Assembly: GCF_000317045.1 (NCBI RefSeq)
Contig: NC_019703.1
Span: 4,617,112 to 4,681,111, forward strand
Direction of reading: 5' to 3'
Length of the DNA stretch: 64,000 nucleotides
Source of the DNA: Geitlerinema sp. PCC 7407
Lineage (GTDB): Bacteria; Cyanobacteriota; Cyanobacteriia; PCC-7407
The translations under genes and the position numbers were made by a program. Shown piece by piece: positions 36,662-46,349 of the stretch. The stretch's first letter is position 1; the number at the start of each line of letters is the position of its first letter. The notes under the pieces are model-generated. The model was not told where the DNA came from. It saw only the letters and a list, made by a program, of their open reading frames with translations, and did no database searches.

Positions 36662-37909
36662 ATGACCAACGCTTCTCCAGATCCGCAATCCCGTCGGAAG
36701 CCCCCCGTAGACTTCGATGAACTGATTGCCATCATCGTGGCGTTTGGCGTGTTGGGCGCGATTTTGGCCTGGGGCTTGACCCGCAGCAGCGACTTCAATT
36801 GGCTTTCGCTTGGGGAGGGAGCCGTCTCTACAGAATCCCCGAGCCCCTCGGCCGAACTGGCTCCGGCTCCAGAGGCAGGCGCTGAAGCTGATGACTCATC
36901 TGCTGCCCTGCCTGCTGAGGGCGAAGCCATCGAGGCAAATCCCTCTCCGGCGTCCCGCCTCCAGCGGTCGGCGGACCCAAAAACGCCTGGAGTGACCACA
37001 GAACAGCCGGTTCAGCGATCGCAGGGACATCCAGAGCTGACAGCGCTGCTGGTGCCGCTGCTGCGCGGTGAGCGATCGCCCCAGAGCGCCCCCGCCCCCA
37101 GTCCTGCCCAGCCCTCGCCTGAGACCAGCGCCGTTGCCCCGGCTCCGGTGCCAGCCCCGACTCCTCCCAGCCCGGCAGCCTCGCCTTCGCCCAGCATCGC
37201 CACTGCTCCCGCGACCATCGGGTCTAACAATTTTTCGGATGTGAGCCGGACCTACTGGGCCGTTCCCTTCATCGCGGCTCTGGAGCAGCGCGACATTGTC
37301 AGCGGCTTCCCAGACGGGTCTTTTCGGCCCAACCAGCCGGTCACGCGGGCTGAGTTTGCGGCGCAGCTGCAAAAGGCTTTTGCGAGCGATCGCCAGGCCA
37401 CCCCGATCAACTACGGAGATGTGCCCCAGGACTTTTGGGGCGTGAGCGCCATCGACAGCGCCACCCGCATGGGCTTCATGAAAGGCTATCCCGGCAATGT
37501 TTTCCGGCCGGAGTCGCCCGTTTCTCGGGCGGAGGTGCTCGTGGCGCTGATGACCGGTCTGGGACTGCCCCTGCCCCAGACGGCGGGAGATACCTTGGAA
37601 ATCTATCAGGACGCGGCTAGCATCCCCAACTACGCAACCCTCAAGGTCGCGGGCGCAACGCAGTCCGATCTGGTGGTCAGCTATCCAAACCCAAGCCTCT
37701 TGAATCCGCGTGAACCCGCCACTCGCGCCGATGTGGCGGCCATGATCTACCAGGGGCTGGTGGCAACCCGCCAGGCGGAGGAGCTGCCGTCGCAGTACCG
37801 GGTGGAGCGATCGCCTTCGGCAGCGTCTCCTAGCCCTTCCCCTGCGGCAACAACTTCTCCTAGCCCTTCGCCTGCGGCAACAACCTCTCCTAGCCCTTCG
37901 CCTCGCTAG
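36662..37909 (+). CDS. Membrane-anchored SLH-domain protein
   Basis: A 415-residue protein. One membrane helix at about 22-42 is followed by a long Pro/Ala/Ser-rich linker to about residue 190. Then come three S-layer homology domains: NNFSDVSRTYWAVPFIAALE, the second with GFPDGSFRPNQPVTRAEFA, a third with GYPGNVFRPESPVSRAEV and DLVVSYPNPSL. A Ser/Pro/Thr-rich tail ends the chain, encoded by 30-bp repeats. SLH domains bind cell-wall polymers, so it probably tethers the membrane to peptidoglycan. It overlaps the end of the convergent thioesterase by 20 bases. Confidence 0.88.
   Translation: MTNASPDPQSRRKPPVDFDELIAIIVAFGVLGAILAWGLTRSSDFNWLSLGEGAVSTESPSPSAELAPAPEAGAEADDSSAALPAEGEAIEANPSPASRLQRSADPKTPGVTTEQPVQRSQGHPELTALLVPLLRGERSPQSAPAPSPAQPSPETSAVAPAPVPAPTPPSPAASPSPSIATAPATIGSNNFSDVSRTYWAVPFIAALEQRDIVSGFPDGSFRPNQPVTRAEFAAQLQKAFASDRQATPINYGDVPQDFWGVSAIDSATRMGFMKGYPGNVFRPESPVSRAEVLVALMTGLGLPLPQTAGDTLEIYQDAASIPNYATLKVAGATQSDLVVSYPNPSLLNPREPATRADVAAMIYQGLVATRQAEELPSQYRVERSPSAASPSPSPAATTSPSPSPAATTSPSPSPR
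37826..37903 (+). repeat. 30-bp direct repeats at the end of the SLH gene
   Basis: Units begin TCTCCTAGCCCTTC at 37826, 37856 and 37886 (2.6 copies). They encode a Ser-Pro-Ser-Pro-Ala-Ala-Thr-Thr-type decapeptide. Copies differ by only one or two bases, so they are recent expansions and the tail length probably varies between strains. Confidence 0.85.
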
Positions 37910-38324
37910 CGTGGGCGTGGCACAGCTGCTCAAACAGCTGCAAAAACACGTCGGGAATCGGTCGGGGGCGCGCAGTCTGGGCGTCGACCCACACCCACAG
38001 CGCTTCCGCTGTGACCAGCAGATCGGGCTGGCCGAGGCGCCGGATTTCGTAGCAGCGGGTGCTGCGAGAGCGGCCCATATCCTGAATCCAGGTGGTCACC
38101 TCCAGGGTGTCGCCGGCTAGGGCGGGCCGCAGGTACTCCAGGGCGATGCGCCGCATGACAAAAAAGCCGCCGTATTCGCGGTAGCGCTCCAGGGTAAAGC
38201 CGTGATGCTCGAGATGGGCGATCGCGGCGTGCTCTAGATAGTGCTGGTACACCGCATTGTTGACGTGGCCAAGGGTATCGAGCTCGTAGTGACGAACCCG
38301 CAGCTGAGTAGAAAAAGGTTGCAT
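37890..38324 (-). CDS. Acyl-CoA thioesterase, hotdog fold (YbgC/FcbC-like)
   Basis: A 144-residue 4HBT-type thioesterase. The YbgC signature YELDTLGHVNNAVYQHYLEHA holds the catalytic aspartate (Asp16) and is followed by the hotdog helix and strands RIALEYLRPALAGDTLEVTTW. Such enzymes hydrolyse acyl-CoA or acyl-ACP thioesters; in cyanobacteria a relative acts on 1,4-dihydroxy-2-naphthoyl-CoA in phylloquinone synthesis. A substrate cannot be assigned here. It is convergent with the SLH gene. Confidence 0.9.
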   Translation of the reverse strand: MQPFSTQLRVRHYELDTLGHVNNAVYQHYLEHAAIAHLEHHGFTLERYREYGGFFVMRRIALEYLRPALAGDTLEVTTWIQDMGRSRSTRCYEIRRLGQPDLLVTAEALWVWVDAQTARPRPIPDVFLQLFEQLCHAHASEAKG

Positions 38325-38375
38325 GGCTTTATTTTGCCCCAGCTGCGGACCCCACGGGCGATCGCCCGTTTTTCC

Positions 38376-39845
38376 CTAGTGCCCCAGAGAGTTGAGAGAC
38401 GGCGGGGCGATCGCCTCCGAGTCAGGACGGCGCACGAGCCCCCGCAGGACGTGCCGCAGCACCGGCCCCATCACTCGGGGATGAAACAAATCCGTTGGCG
38501 GAGCCCACATGTGCAGCACCGAAAACAGGCGCAGCGTAATTTCAGGATTGCCCACGGCGGCGCTCCACACCTCATCGAGATAGCGCTGGGACCAGCGGGT
38601 GATGGGGCTGACCTGAGCGCCTTGGGTGGTGGCCCAGCGGGAGTCTTCCCCGGTTGCCAGCATCCAGGGCACGGCGATCTCCTGGGCGAGCTGCCGTCGA
38701 AAGCGATCGCCCAGGCGGTCCCAGCGACCGGTGCGCTGAGCCTCCGCGAAGCAGCGCTGCAGCAGCACGGCATCGAGGGCCGCTACGCTCATGCCCTGAC
38801 CATAGATAGGATTGAAGGCGCACGCCGAATCCCCCGTCACGAGCAGCCCCTGAGGAAACGCTTTGAGGGATTCGTAGTGGCGGCGGAGATTTTCCATTCG
38901 CCGATAGCTGGTGATCGGGGTGACCCGCTCCCCTTGGCGCATCAGATCGTAGAGAACCGGCGATCGCAGGCTGCGAGCAAACTCCAGCAGTCGACCTTCC
39001 TCGGTCGGCGGATAGTCTTTGCCGGTCCCGGTCAGCGTGACCAGCCAGCGCTGGCCCGACGCACCGGGCTCGCCCTCGATCTGCATTGCACAGCCGCCTC
39101 GACGCTGGTGGGGCGGCACCGCCATGATCAAGAATCCCGGATGGGCCACCTGAAACGCTGGCGGCGTCTGGTACTGGCAGCTGGCGTAGCCGATGAAGGG
39201 GGTCACGCGGGTCTCGGCGGGCGGCTGATAGCCTAGCTGCTCTAGCCAGTGGGGCACCAGGGAGCGGCGGCCACTGGCATCCACGACCCAATCTGCCGCG
39301 CAAAAGCGCTCTTTGTCGCTGCCTTCCGCGATCGCGGTCCATGGCCCCGAGGGCACCGTTTTCTGAAAGCGCAGGCGCACGCCGCTCACCCGCGATCGCG
39401 TTTCGTCCAGGCACAGCTCCTCGACCTGGCACTCATCCACAATGTGAACGTTGCTCCACTGCTGGAGCTGCTGGCGCACCAGCCATTCCAGCATCGGCCG
39501 CGTACAGCTGTAGCTCTTGATCTCAGACGGACGCCCCGGCAGCCAGCCAGAAGGCCCCAACACGGCCAGATCCTGGGTACAAAACAGGGGCGCAATGTTT
39601 TGCTGGGCGATCGCCGCTTCTAGGTCTGGGAACAGGCGCTCGAGAATATCTCGCCCGCGATTGAGCAGGAGGTGGAGCTGACTAGACTGGGGAACGCCAG
39701 GACGAGCCTTGGGGCTCTCGGGCAGGGAATCGCGCTCGATCACCGTCACGCGATCGCAAAAGTCCGCCAGCACCCGGGCCGTGAGCAGACCCGCCATACT
39801 GCCGCCGATGACCAGTGCATGCTTGGAAGAATGGGTTTGGTTCAT
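38376..39845 (-). CDS. FAD-dependent oxidoreductase/monooxygenase
   Basis: A 489-residue flavoprotein with the PHBH-type fold. The N-terminal nucleotide motif is GGSMAGLLTARVL (residues 14-26, close to GxGxxG) and is followed by an acidic residue for ribose (VIERD). A second FAD contact is GDSACAFNPIYGQGMSVA near residue 340. It is close to cyanobacterial 2-polyprenyl-6-methoxyphenol-hydroxylase-like proteins; the substrate is unknown. A good AAAGGAG ribosome site precedes the ATG at 39845. The next minus-strand gene ends 27 bases upstream of this start. Confidence 0.8.
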   Translation of the reverse strand: MNQTHSSKHALVIGGSMAGLLTARVLADFCDRVTVIERDSLPESPKARPGVPQSSQLHLLLNRGRDILERLFPDLEAAIAQQNIAPLFCTQDLAVLGPSGWLPGRPSEIKSYSCTRPMLEWLVRQQLQQWSNVHIVDECQVEELCLDETRSRVSGVRLRFQKTVPSGPWTAIAEGSDKERFCAADWVVDASGRRSLVPHWLEQLGYQPPAETRVTPFIGYASCQYQTPPAFQVAHPGFLIMAVPPHQRRGGCAMQIEGEPGASGQRWLVTLTGTGKDYPPTEEGRLLEFARSLRSPVLYDLMRQGERVTPITSYRRMENLRRHYESLKAFPQGLLVTGDSACAFNPIYGQGMSVAALDAVLLQRCFAEAQRTGRWDRLGDRFRRQLAQEIAVPWMLATGEDSRWATTQGAQVSPITRWSQRYLDEVWSAAVGNPEITLRLFSVLHMWAPPTDLFHPRVMGPVLRHVLRGLVRRPDSEAIAPPSLNSLGH

Positions 39846-39871
39846 CTCAGATCTCCTTTGGGGGCTCAGAT

Positions 39872-40711
39872 TCAATCTGGAGATTGCTTTCGGATTGCCT
39901 CAGCATAGCCATTCCACCAAGCGCGCTGAGGCTGAAAAACTGACTTCACGGCCTGCCCGAAGGATCCCAGAGTATTCAGGCGCTTAGCAATCTGGCGCTG
40001 GCGCCAAGCCCGCTCCAGCAAGGCCGTTTGGTAGTCCGTGAAGGTGCGATCGCCCGCGATCGGCTGCCCCAAACCGGTCAAGATTTCCTGACGTCGCGCG
40101 AGGTGCTCGGCCAGGACTGGCGGCGCATCAGCGCCGGACACGCTAAACCACAGCTGCCGGGAGACCTGGAGAGCGGCGATCGCCGGACTCGGCGGCTGGG
40201 ACGTGGTGATCAGGCACCAGCCCTCTGCCAGATAGCTGGTCACCTCGCTCACCAAGGGCGAGGGCTGGCCCCGGCGAGGGACCCCTTGCACCAGCCGCGC
40301 AAAGCATTGGTGCTCGGGATGATAAAACAGCCGCATCGCTTGGGGCTCGGTCGGCCCCACCTCCGGAATCAAGCGCCAGTCTTGGCCACGCTGAAACCCC
40401 AGCTCTTCTAGGTGGGCTGTTGCTTGGGTCCAGGCGGTCGTCTCTAGACGCGACCAGTCTGCTAACTGCGCAGGCTCCCACTGCCCCCCCGCAGGCCGAT
40501 CAAACAGGGCCAAGCGCCAAGCAATCAGCGCCCCCCAAAAGCCCAGCACCAAGCCAGCCACCGTCAGCACCAGGATCTGAGCCCCGATTCCCTGGGGAGC
40601 GATCTGGCGCCCCAGCCAAACAATCCCGTAAATGCCAACGGCGATCGCCCCCAAAATCACCGGACTGGAGGCGATCGCCTGCCCCACTCTTCGCAAAACT
40701 TTGTCTCCCAT
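39872..40711 (-). CDS. Hypothetical two-helix membrane protein
   Basis: A 279-residue protein, not recognised. Two hydrophobic segments at about 17-33 and 45-68 are followed by a soluble region of about 210 residues with scattered Trp, ending in RAWWNGYAEAIRK. It is divergent from the next gene with 73 bases between, so the two share a promoter region. The upstream in-frame start adds a poorly conserved peptide, so the ATG at 40711 is used. Confidence 0.6.
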   Translation of the reverse strand: MGDKVLRRVGQAIASSPVILGAIAVGIYGIVWLGRQIAPQGIGAQILVLTVAGLVLGFWGALIAWRLALFDRPAGGQWEPAQLADWSRLETTAWTQATAHLEELGFQRGQDWRLIPEVGPTEPQAMRLFYHPEHQCFARLVQGVPRRGQPSPLVSEVTSYLAEGWCLITTSQPPSPAIAALQVSRQLWFSVSGADAPPVLAEHLARRQEILTGLGQPIAGDRTFTDYQTALLERAWRQRQIAKRLNTLGSFGQAVKSVFQPQRAWWNGYAEAIRKQSPD

Positions 40712-40784
40712 AGCGTTTGTTTTGTCGAGCCACCGCAGTCGCTCGGGCACGATCAGGCCAGAGCCTCTCGGGAAACTTTCGACC

Positions 40785-41642
40785 ATGCGGATTCTCAAGC
40801 ACACCGATCAGGAACTGATCCTGAAGCAGGCGCCGCACTGGGGCTGCCGCGGGTGTCTGTGGCTGATTGTAGGGCTGATAGGACTCCCTGCAACAGTCGG
40901 TCTGGGCGTGATGCTGCTGATGGCGATCGCCGAAGGCCCCACTCAGGTGCGCTGCGATCGCACGCCCCAGATTAGCTGCACTGTAGAGCGCCAAAGCTGG
41001 CTGCCTGTCATGCGCCGCAGCGTCAAGGTCCCTGGCCCCTTGCGGGCCGAAGTCAGGGAACGAAAAGAAATCGAGTACTTTGACAGCGGTACCGGCACCT
41101 CTGCCTACGAGTACGACATTTCCTATGAGCTCGTCTTGGTTTCTCAAACAGGCGAAACCTGGGTCAAGACAGTCACCCAGCCCGAGCAGGCAGCTTGGCT
41201 GCGGGCCAGCGCCAATGCCATCAACGGGTTCAGCCGCCAGACAGCGCGGCAGTCCCTGACAGAAACTTGGGCCGCCGATCGGACTGCGCCCATGGCGATC
41301 GCGCTGTTTTGGGTTCTTTTAGGCGGCTTATTGTTGGGGCTCCCTTTGGCAGGGCTACTGAGCGCACCGACCACCCTTTTGGTGCTCGACAAAGGGCGCG
41401 ATCGCGGGCGTTTGATTCGCTACCGCTGCGCCCTCCAAACCCAAAAACGCTTTGCCCTCAGCGCCATTGATCACCTCGCCATTCAGGAGAGTACGCTGGG
41501 TCGCGATCGCCGCCCTGTCTACAAAGTCGCGCTCCGGCTGCACAATGGCACCACGCTGATGCTCACGCCCCAAGGGTCTCTCGATCGCGCGATCGCTGAG
41601 CAGACCCTTCAGCAGATCCAGCCGTTTCTGGAGCTGCGTTGA
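40785..41642 (+). CDS. Hypothetical membrane protein with PH-like C-terminal part
   Basis: A 285-residue protein with a membrane helix at about 24-48 and a second at about 170-192. The region between is soluble, beta-rich and contains two cysteines near residues 60-70. The C-terminal part after the second helix looks beta-rich too (TTLLVLDKGRDRGRLIRYRC and following strands). I do not recognise it. It is convergent with uvrA, which ends seven bases downstream. Confidence 0.6.
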   Translation: MRILKHTDQELILKQAPHWGCRGCLWLIVGLIGLPATVGLGVMLLMAIAEGPTQVRCDRTPQISCTVERQSWLPVMRRSVKVPGPLRAEVRERKEIEYFDSGTGTSAYEYDISYELVLVSQTGETWVKTVTQPEQAAWLRASANAINGFSRQTARQSLTETWAADRTAPMAIALFWVLLGGLLLGLPLAGLLSAPTTLLVLDKGRDRGRLIRYRCALQTQKRFALSAIDHLAIQESTLGRDRRPVYKVALRLHNGTTLMLTPQGSLDRAIAEQTLQQIQPFLELR

Positions 41643-41648
41643 CCCAGA

Positions 41649-44600
41649 CTAGGAAGCCGCCTCCTCTAGCGCCTCCACAGGCTGGGGCGGGTGTTTTTTG
41701 AGCACCTGCTGGAGGTAGTGGCCCGTGTGGGAGCGCGGGTTGGCTGCCACCTCCTCCGGAGGCCCCTGGGCGATGATTTCGCCGCCGCGATCGCCCCCTT
41801 CTGGCCCCAGATCCACGATCCAGTCGGCGCAGCGAATCACATCCAGATTGTGCTCGATCATCAGCACCGAATTTCCCTTGTCCACCAAGCGCTGCACCAC
41901 GTCCAGCAGCTTGTGCACGTCATAAAACGACAGGCCCGTCGTCGGCTCATCAATCAGGTACAGCGTTTTGCCGGTGGCGCGGCGCGATAGCTCCGTGGCC
42001 AGCTTCACCCGCTGCGCCTCGCCCCCGGACAGGGTGGGGGCCGTTTGGCCGAGCTGCACATAGCCGAGGCCCACATCCACCAGAGTTTGGAGGCGGTTGG
42101 CCGCCTGGGGAATGTTCTTGAACAGTTCCAGGGCTTCCTCCACCGTCATTTGCAGCACATCGGCGATGGACTTGCCCTTGTACTTCACCTGGAGGGTTTC
42201 CCGGTTGTAGCGCGCGCCCTTGCAAATCTCGCACTGCACATACACATCCGGCAGGAAATTCATTTCGATGACGTTCACCCCCTGGCCGCCGCAGGCCTCG
42301 CAGCGCCCGCCCTTGACATTGAAGGAAAACTGCCCCGGTTTGTAGCCCCGGGCTTTGGCCTCGACGGTCTCTGCAAACAGCGATCGGATCACGTCAAACA
42401 CGCCCGTGTAGGTCGCGGGGTTCGATCGCGGCGTGCGGCCAATGGGCGACTGGTCGATCACGATGGCCTTGTCCAAGGCCTTGAGACCCTTCACATCGTC
42501 CAGCTCTTTGGGAAAAGGGGTCTTGTGGCCGAAGTGGTGCTGCAAAGAGGGGTACAGCAGCTCATTGATCAGCGTGGATTTGCCAGAGCCCGATACCCCC
42601 GTCACGCAGACAAATTTACCCAGGGGGATCTCCACGTCAATGTGGCGCAGATTGTTGCGGTGGGCGTTCTGGAGCAGGAGCGATCGCCCGTTGCCAGCCC
42701 GGCGCTCTCCTGGCGTGGCGATCGCCCGTCGCCCCGACAGATAGGCTCCCGTCAGGGAGTCCGGCGCGTCCTTAAGGGCTTGCAAGTCCCCCTGGGCCAC
42801 GATGCGGCCCCCGTGAATCCCCGCCCCTGGCCCAATGTCCACCAGGTGATCGGCGGCGCAGATGGTGTCTTCGTCGTGCTCCACCACGATCAGGGTGTTG
42901 CCCAGGTCCCGCAGCTTGATCAGAGTGCTCAGCAGGCGATCGTTATCGCGCTGGTGCAGACCAATGCTCGGCTCATCCAGCACATAGAGCACCCCCGTCA
43001 GGCCCGCGCCGATCTGGGTGGCCAGTCGGATTCGCTGGGCCTCGCCCCCAGAGAGCGTCATGGCCGTCCGGTCCAGGGTCAGATAGTCCAGGCCCACATC
43101 CAGCAAAAACTGGAGTCGCGCCTTGATTTCCCGCAGCACCAAGTCCCCGATCTGGGCCTGACGGGGCGTGAGGTTCAGGTGGTTGACCCGGGTCAGGCAC
43201 TCGCGAATGGAGACGCTGGTCAGCTCGGTAATGCGGTACTGTCCCATGCGCACGGCCAGGGACTCCGGCCGCAGGCGCTGACCCTGACACACTTCGCAGG
43301 CCTGGTCTACCAGGTACTGCTCCAGCTTCTGCTTGTACATCTCCGAGGTGCTCTCGCTGTACTGGCGCTGGAGGATGGGAATCACGCCTTCGTAGCGGCG
43401 CTCGTAGCCCTTCTTTTCGCGGTAGCGGGAGTCGGTTTCGATCCAGATGGGCTCCTCGGTGCCGTGGAGGAGGGTGTGCTGCTGCTCGGGGGTGAGCTGG
43501 TTCCAGGGCGTCTGGATGTCGAAGCCCAGGGCCTGGCCGACGCTGTAGAGCAGCGAGAAATAGTAGGTGTTGTCTTTCTCGGACCAGGGGGCGATCGCCG
43601 CGTAGACCGGCAGCTTGGGGTCCGGCACGATCAGATCGGGCGAAAACCGCTTCAGAGAGCCCAGACCGTGGCAGTTGGGGCAGGCGCCGTAGGGCGAGTT
43701 AAAAGAAAAGAGCCGGGGCGAGAGCTCCTCCATCACTGCGCCGTGCTCCGGGCAGGCGAAGTTTTCCGAAAAGACCAGCTCCTTGGGTAGGGGGGCATAG
43801 GTGCCGCCCGCCTCGGCAGCCAGAGGGGCCGCGGCTGGGTCTTCCCCAGGGCGTCCCGGCAGCTCGACCACCGCTGGCTCCTCTTGGAGCAGGTGGATCA
43901 CGGCAATGCCGTCCGATCGCCGCAAACAGGTGGACAAGGAGTCAAATAGGCGCTCCTGGATATCGTCTTTTTTGATCAGGCGATCGACCACGATTTCGAT
44001 GTCGTGGAACTGGTTTTTGTCGAGGTCGATGGCGTCGCTGAGATCGCGCACCTCCCCATCCACGCGCACCCGGACAAATCCCTCCGCAGCGAGGCTCGAC
44101 AGCAGCTTTTTGTGGGTGCCTTTTTTGCCGCGCACCACCGGGGCCAAGATCTGAAAGCGGGTGCGATCGGGCAGGGCCTGGACGCGATCGCACATTTCAT
44201 CGATGGTCTGGGGCACGATGGAGCGATCGCAGTGGGGACAGTGGGGCTCCCCCGCCCGGCCAAACAGCAGCCGCAGATAGTCATAGATTTCGGTCACCGT
44301 CCCCACCGTGGAGCGCGGGTTATGAGACGTTGACTTTTGGTCGATGGAAATCGCTGGACTCAGCCCTTCGATGGCGTCGACATCGGGCTTGTCGACCTGC
44401 CCGAGAAACTGGCGCGCATAGGCGCTCAGAGACTCGACATAGCGCCGCTGCCCTTCGGCAAAAATCGTGTCAAAGGCCAGGGAAGACTTGCCCGAACCGG
44501 AAACCCCCGTAAACACAATCAGGCGATCGCGGGGCAGCTCCAGATCCACATTTTTGAGATTGTGCTGTCTGGCGCCCCGGACCCGAATCAGGTTGCGGTC

Positions 44601-44678
44601 TGGGGCAGAGGCTGCCGCTGAGCGACCGTTGCGATCGGCAGTTTTTTGGGGGGCCTTTGACTTGGCGGGCTTGGGCAT
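41649..44678 (-). CDS. uvrA: Excinuclease ABC subunit A
   Basis: UvrA recognises damaged DNA in nucleotide excision repair and loads UvrB. The 1009-residue protein has two ABC ATPase halves, each with a Walker A ([13 protein letters not shown] and [12 protein letters not shown]) and an LSGGEAQR signature, plus zinc-finger modules ([16 protein letters not shown] with a later CEICKG). An extra basic N-terminal extension of about 30 residues precedes the family start, so the true start may be slightly internal. uvrB and uvrC are elsewhere. Confidence 0.98.
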   Translation of the reverse strand: MPKPAKSKAPQKTADRNGRSAAASAPDRNLIRVRGARQHNLKNVDLELPRDRLIVFTGVSGSGKSSLAFDTIFAEGQRRYVESLSAYARQFLGQVDKPDVDAIEGLSPAISIDQKSTSHNPRSTVGTVTEIYDYLRLLFGRAGEPHCPHCDRSIVPQTIDEMCDRVQALPDRTRFQILAPVVRGKKGTHKKLLSSLAAEGFVRVRVDGEVRDLSDAIDLDKNQFHDIEIVVDRLIKKDDIQERLFDSLSTCLRRSDGIAVIHLLQEEPAVVELPGRPGEDPAAAPLAAEAGGTYAPLPKELVFSENFACPEHGAVMEELSPRLFSFNSPYGACPNCHGLGSLKRFSPDLIVPDPKLPVYAAIAPWSEKDNTYYFSLLYSVGQALGFDIQTPWNQLTPEQQHTLLHGTEEPIWIETDSRYREKKGYERRYEGVIPILQRQYSESTSEMYKQKLEQYLVDQACEVCQGQRLRPESLAVRMGQYRITELTSVSIRECLTRVNHLNLTPRQAQIGDLVLREIKARLQFLLDVGLDYLTLDRTAMTLSGGEAQRIRLATQIGAGLTGVLYVLDEPSIGLHQRDNDRLLSTLIKLRDLGNTLIVVEHDEDTICAADHLVDIGPGAGIHGGRIVAQGDLQALKDAPDSLTGAYLSGRRAIATPGERRAGNGRSLLLQNAHRNNLRHIDVEIPLGKFVCVTGVSGSGKSTLINELLYPSLQHHFGHKTPFPKELDDVKGLKALDKAIVIDQSPIGRTPRSNPATYTGVFDVIRSLFAETVEAKARGYKPGQFSFNVKGGRCEACGGQGVNVIEMNFLPDVYVQCEICKGARYNRETLQVKYKGKSIADVLQMTVEEALELFKNIPQAANRLQTLVDVGLGYVQLGQTAPTLSGGEAQRVKLATELSRRATGKTLYLIDEPTTGLSFYDVHKLLDVVQRLVDKGNSVLMIEHNLDVIRCADWIVDLGPEGGDRGGEIIAQGPPEEVAANPRSHTGHYLQQVLKKHPPQPVEALEEAAS

Positions 44679-45290
44679 GAACCGGCACAGTAGGGGAGAG
44701 TCCTTAAAAATTCTATCGCTCTGTTTCGGAAGCTTCACTTTGGGCCGCTTGGCCGCTCCCGCGCGATCGCCCAGGGAAATCCGCCCAAGAGCGCCTGCTT
44801 CCAAGTTCCACAGTGCTGGAAGTCGGCAGCCGCCTCTGAGAAACTGTATCGAGATGTTGCGCCGAAGCCGGGAAATACGGCCTCAAAACCCGATTTTCGG
44901 TCTTTCTCGATACCAAAATCCGTATATCTTCGCGGGATTTTATGGTTTGAAAAACGCTGTAATGTAGTCAGGTTCCACTCAGAGCGATGAAAGATTTCCT
45001 TCTAGAGTGGGACCAAGGGTTTCTAGGTTCCACAGCTTGTCTCTTGCGATCGCCGATGTCCAAACCGGCCAAGAGACAGGGTTCCTTTCCAGAGAGCGAG
45101 GCTACAACGGTCCATCCTTCCGTGGGAATCATCAGGGTTTGCGTATTGCTGGCTACTGAGCGGCAAGGGCAGACCCTGAATTTCTTTCTCGAAGTCACTT
45201 CGACATAGAAGATTCGGGGAGAGGTTGATAAGATCGAAAGGTAGGGTCCAGCCCGACGCCTCGGCAGTGATAGCGAGTTCCAAATTATTC
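44679..45290. other. Spacer between divergent uvrA and def
   Basis: About 610 bases with no supportable gene. It contains several short TTCCA/TGGAA-bearing inverted segments (for example near 44812-44822 and 45029). The promoter regions of both flanking genes must lie here. I recognise no structured RNA. Confidence 0.45.
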
Positions 45291-45854
45291 ATGACATCCA
45301 CGATTCTGGTTGAGAAGAAAAAGCTAGAGAATCCTCCCCTGGAGATTCATTATTTGGGCGATCGCGTGCTGCGCCAGCCGGCCAAGCGCATCTCTCGGGT
45401 GGATGACGAGATTCGGACGCTCATTCGCAACATGCTGCAAACCATGTACAGCGCCGACGGGATCGGACTCGCTGCGCCCCAGGTGGCCGTCCAAAAGCAG
45501 CTCATCGTGGTGGACTGCGAACCCGATGACGCGACCACGCCGCCGCTGATCTTGATCAACCCGGCGATCCAGCGGGCCAGCCGGGATGTCTGCATGGCCC
45601 AAGAAGGCTGCCTGAGCATTCCGGGGGTGTACCTGGATGTGCAGCGCCCCGAGGTGATCGAGGTGAGCTACAAAGACGAGCAGGGCCGTCCCCAAAAGCT
45701 GATGGCCAGCGGCTTGCTCTCGCGGGCGATCCAGCACGAGATGGACCACCTCCACGGCGTGCTATTTGTGGATCGGGTCGACAATGCTTTGGCCCTCAAC
45801 CAGGAGCTGACCAAGCACGGGTTTGCGGCCAACGCCGTCCAGCCGGTGCGCTAG
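45291..45854 (+). CDS. def: Peptide deformylase
   Basis: Removes the formyl group from N-formylmethionine before methionine aminopeptidase acts. The 187 residues include the three conserved motifs: GIGLAAPQ, EGCLSIPG (Cys metal ligand) and QHEMDHLHG (HExxH variant). The N-terminal extension before the conserved core is short and the ATG at 45291 fits. Cyanobacteria often have more than one def gene. Confidence 0.97.
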   Translation: MTSTILVEKKKLENPPLEIHYLGDRVLRQPAKRISRVDDEIRTLIRNMLQTMYSADGIGLAAPQVAVQKQLIVVDCEPDDATTPPLILINPAIQRASRDVCMAQEGCLSIPGVYLDVQRPEVIEVSYKDEQGRPQKLMASGLLSRAIQHEMDHLHGVLFVDRVDNALALNQELTKHGFAANAVQPVR

Positions 45855-45927
45855 GCCCCTGGCCCGATCGCCAAGATTTTTTGCCGGAATTTTTCTGAAT
45901 CGTTTTTAATTCTTTTTCCAGCGTTTT

Positions 45928-46134
45928 ATGGTGACGTCTCCCAAAAGTGGCCTGCTGCTGGCCATTGCTTGTATTGCAGCGATCGCCACAGTGGGCTCTG
46001 TGTTTGAGCTGGCCTCTGGTACACCTGAACTAGGTACAACCCTGACCAGCGCCATTCTGGCCCTGAGCATTCCGGTGGGCGGCTTTTCCTTTTACGCCGC
46101 TGTCACCAGCGCGAACGCCGACCAAAACCGCTGA
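45928..46134 (+). CDS. Small two-helix membrane protein (68 aa)
   Basis: A 68-residue protein with two hydrophobic segments (about 8-28 and 36-60) separated by a polar turn (ELASGTPELG). I believe homologues exist in other cyanobacteria as hypothetical proteins. It is 73 bases after def on the same strand and ends just before a strong terminator. Confidence 0.6.
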   Translation: MVTSPKSGLLLAIACIAAIATVGSVFELASGTPELGTTLTSAILALSIPVGGFSFYAAVTSANADQNR

Positions 46135-46154
46135 TTTCCCGCTAGCTTCGCCCC

Positions 46155-46187
46155 AAACCGTCAGCTGCTCTCACGCTGACGGTTTTT
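46155..46187 (+). terminator. Terminator after the small membrane gene
   Basis: An 11-bp stem (46155-46165 with 46175-46185) closes a nine-base loop and runs into a T-tract. A canonical intrinsic terminator ending the def/small-gene transcript. Confidence 0.85.
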
Positions 46188-46349
46188 GTGTGGGCTTGAG
46201 CGATCGCTGGGGGCGCGCCCTTGCCCAGTGCCCCAGATCTCCTGGCAAGCCCCCGCACTCCGAACTTGCCTTTCTGCGGACGATTCGAGCGAGAATTGCT
46301 GTAGTCGCGATCGCCGACTCGTGCGCGTTTTGCATTTAGCTGGCCGTTA

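Noticed and set aside
42045-43790. 581-codon open frame on the plus strand inside uvrA
   Set aside because: It is exactly antisense to uvrA and arises from the GC-rich third-position bias; its translation has no family-like segments.
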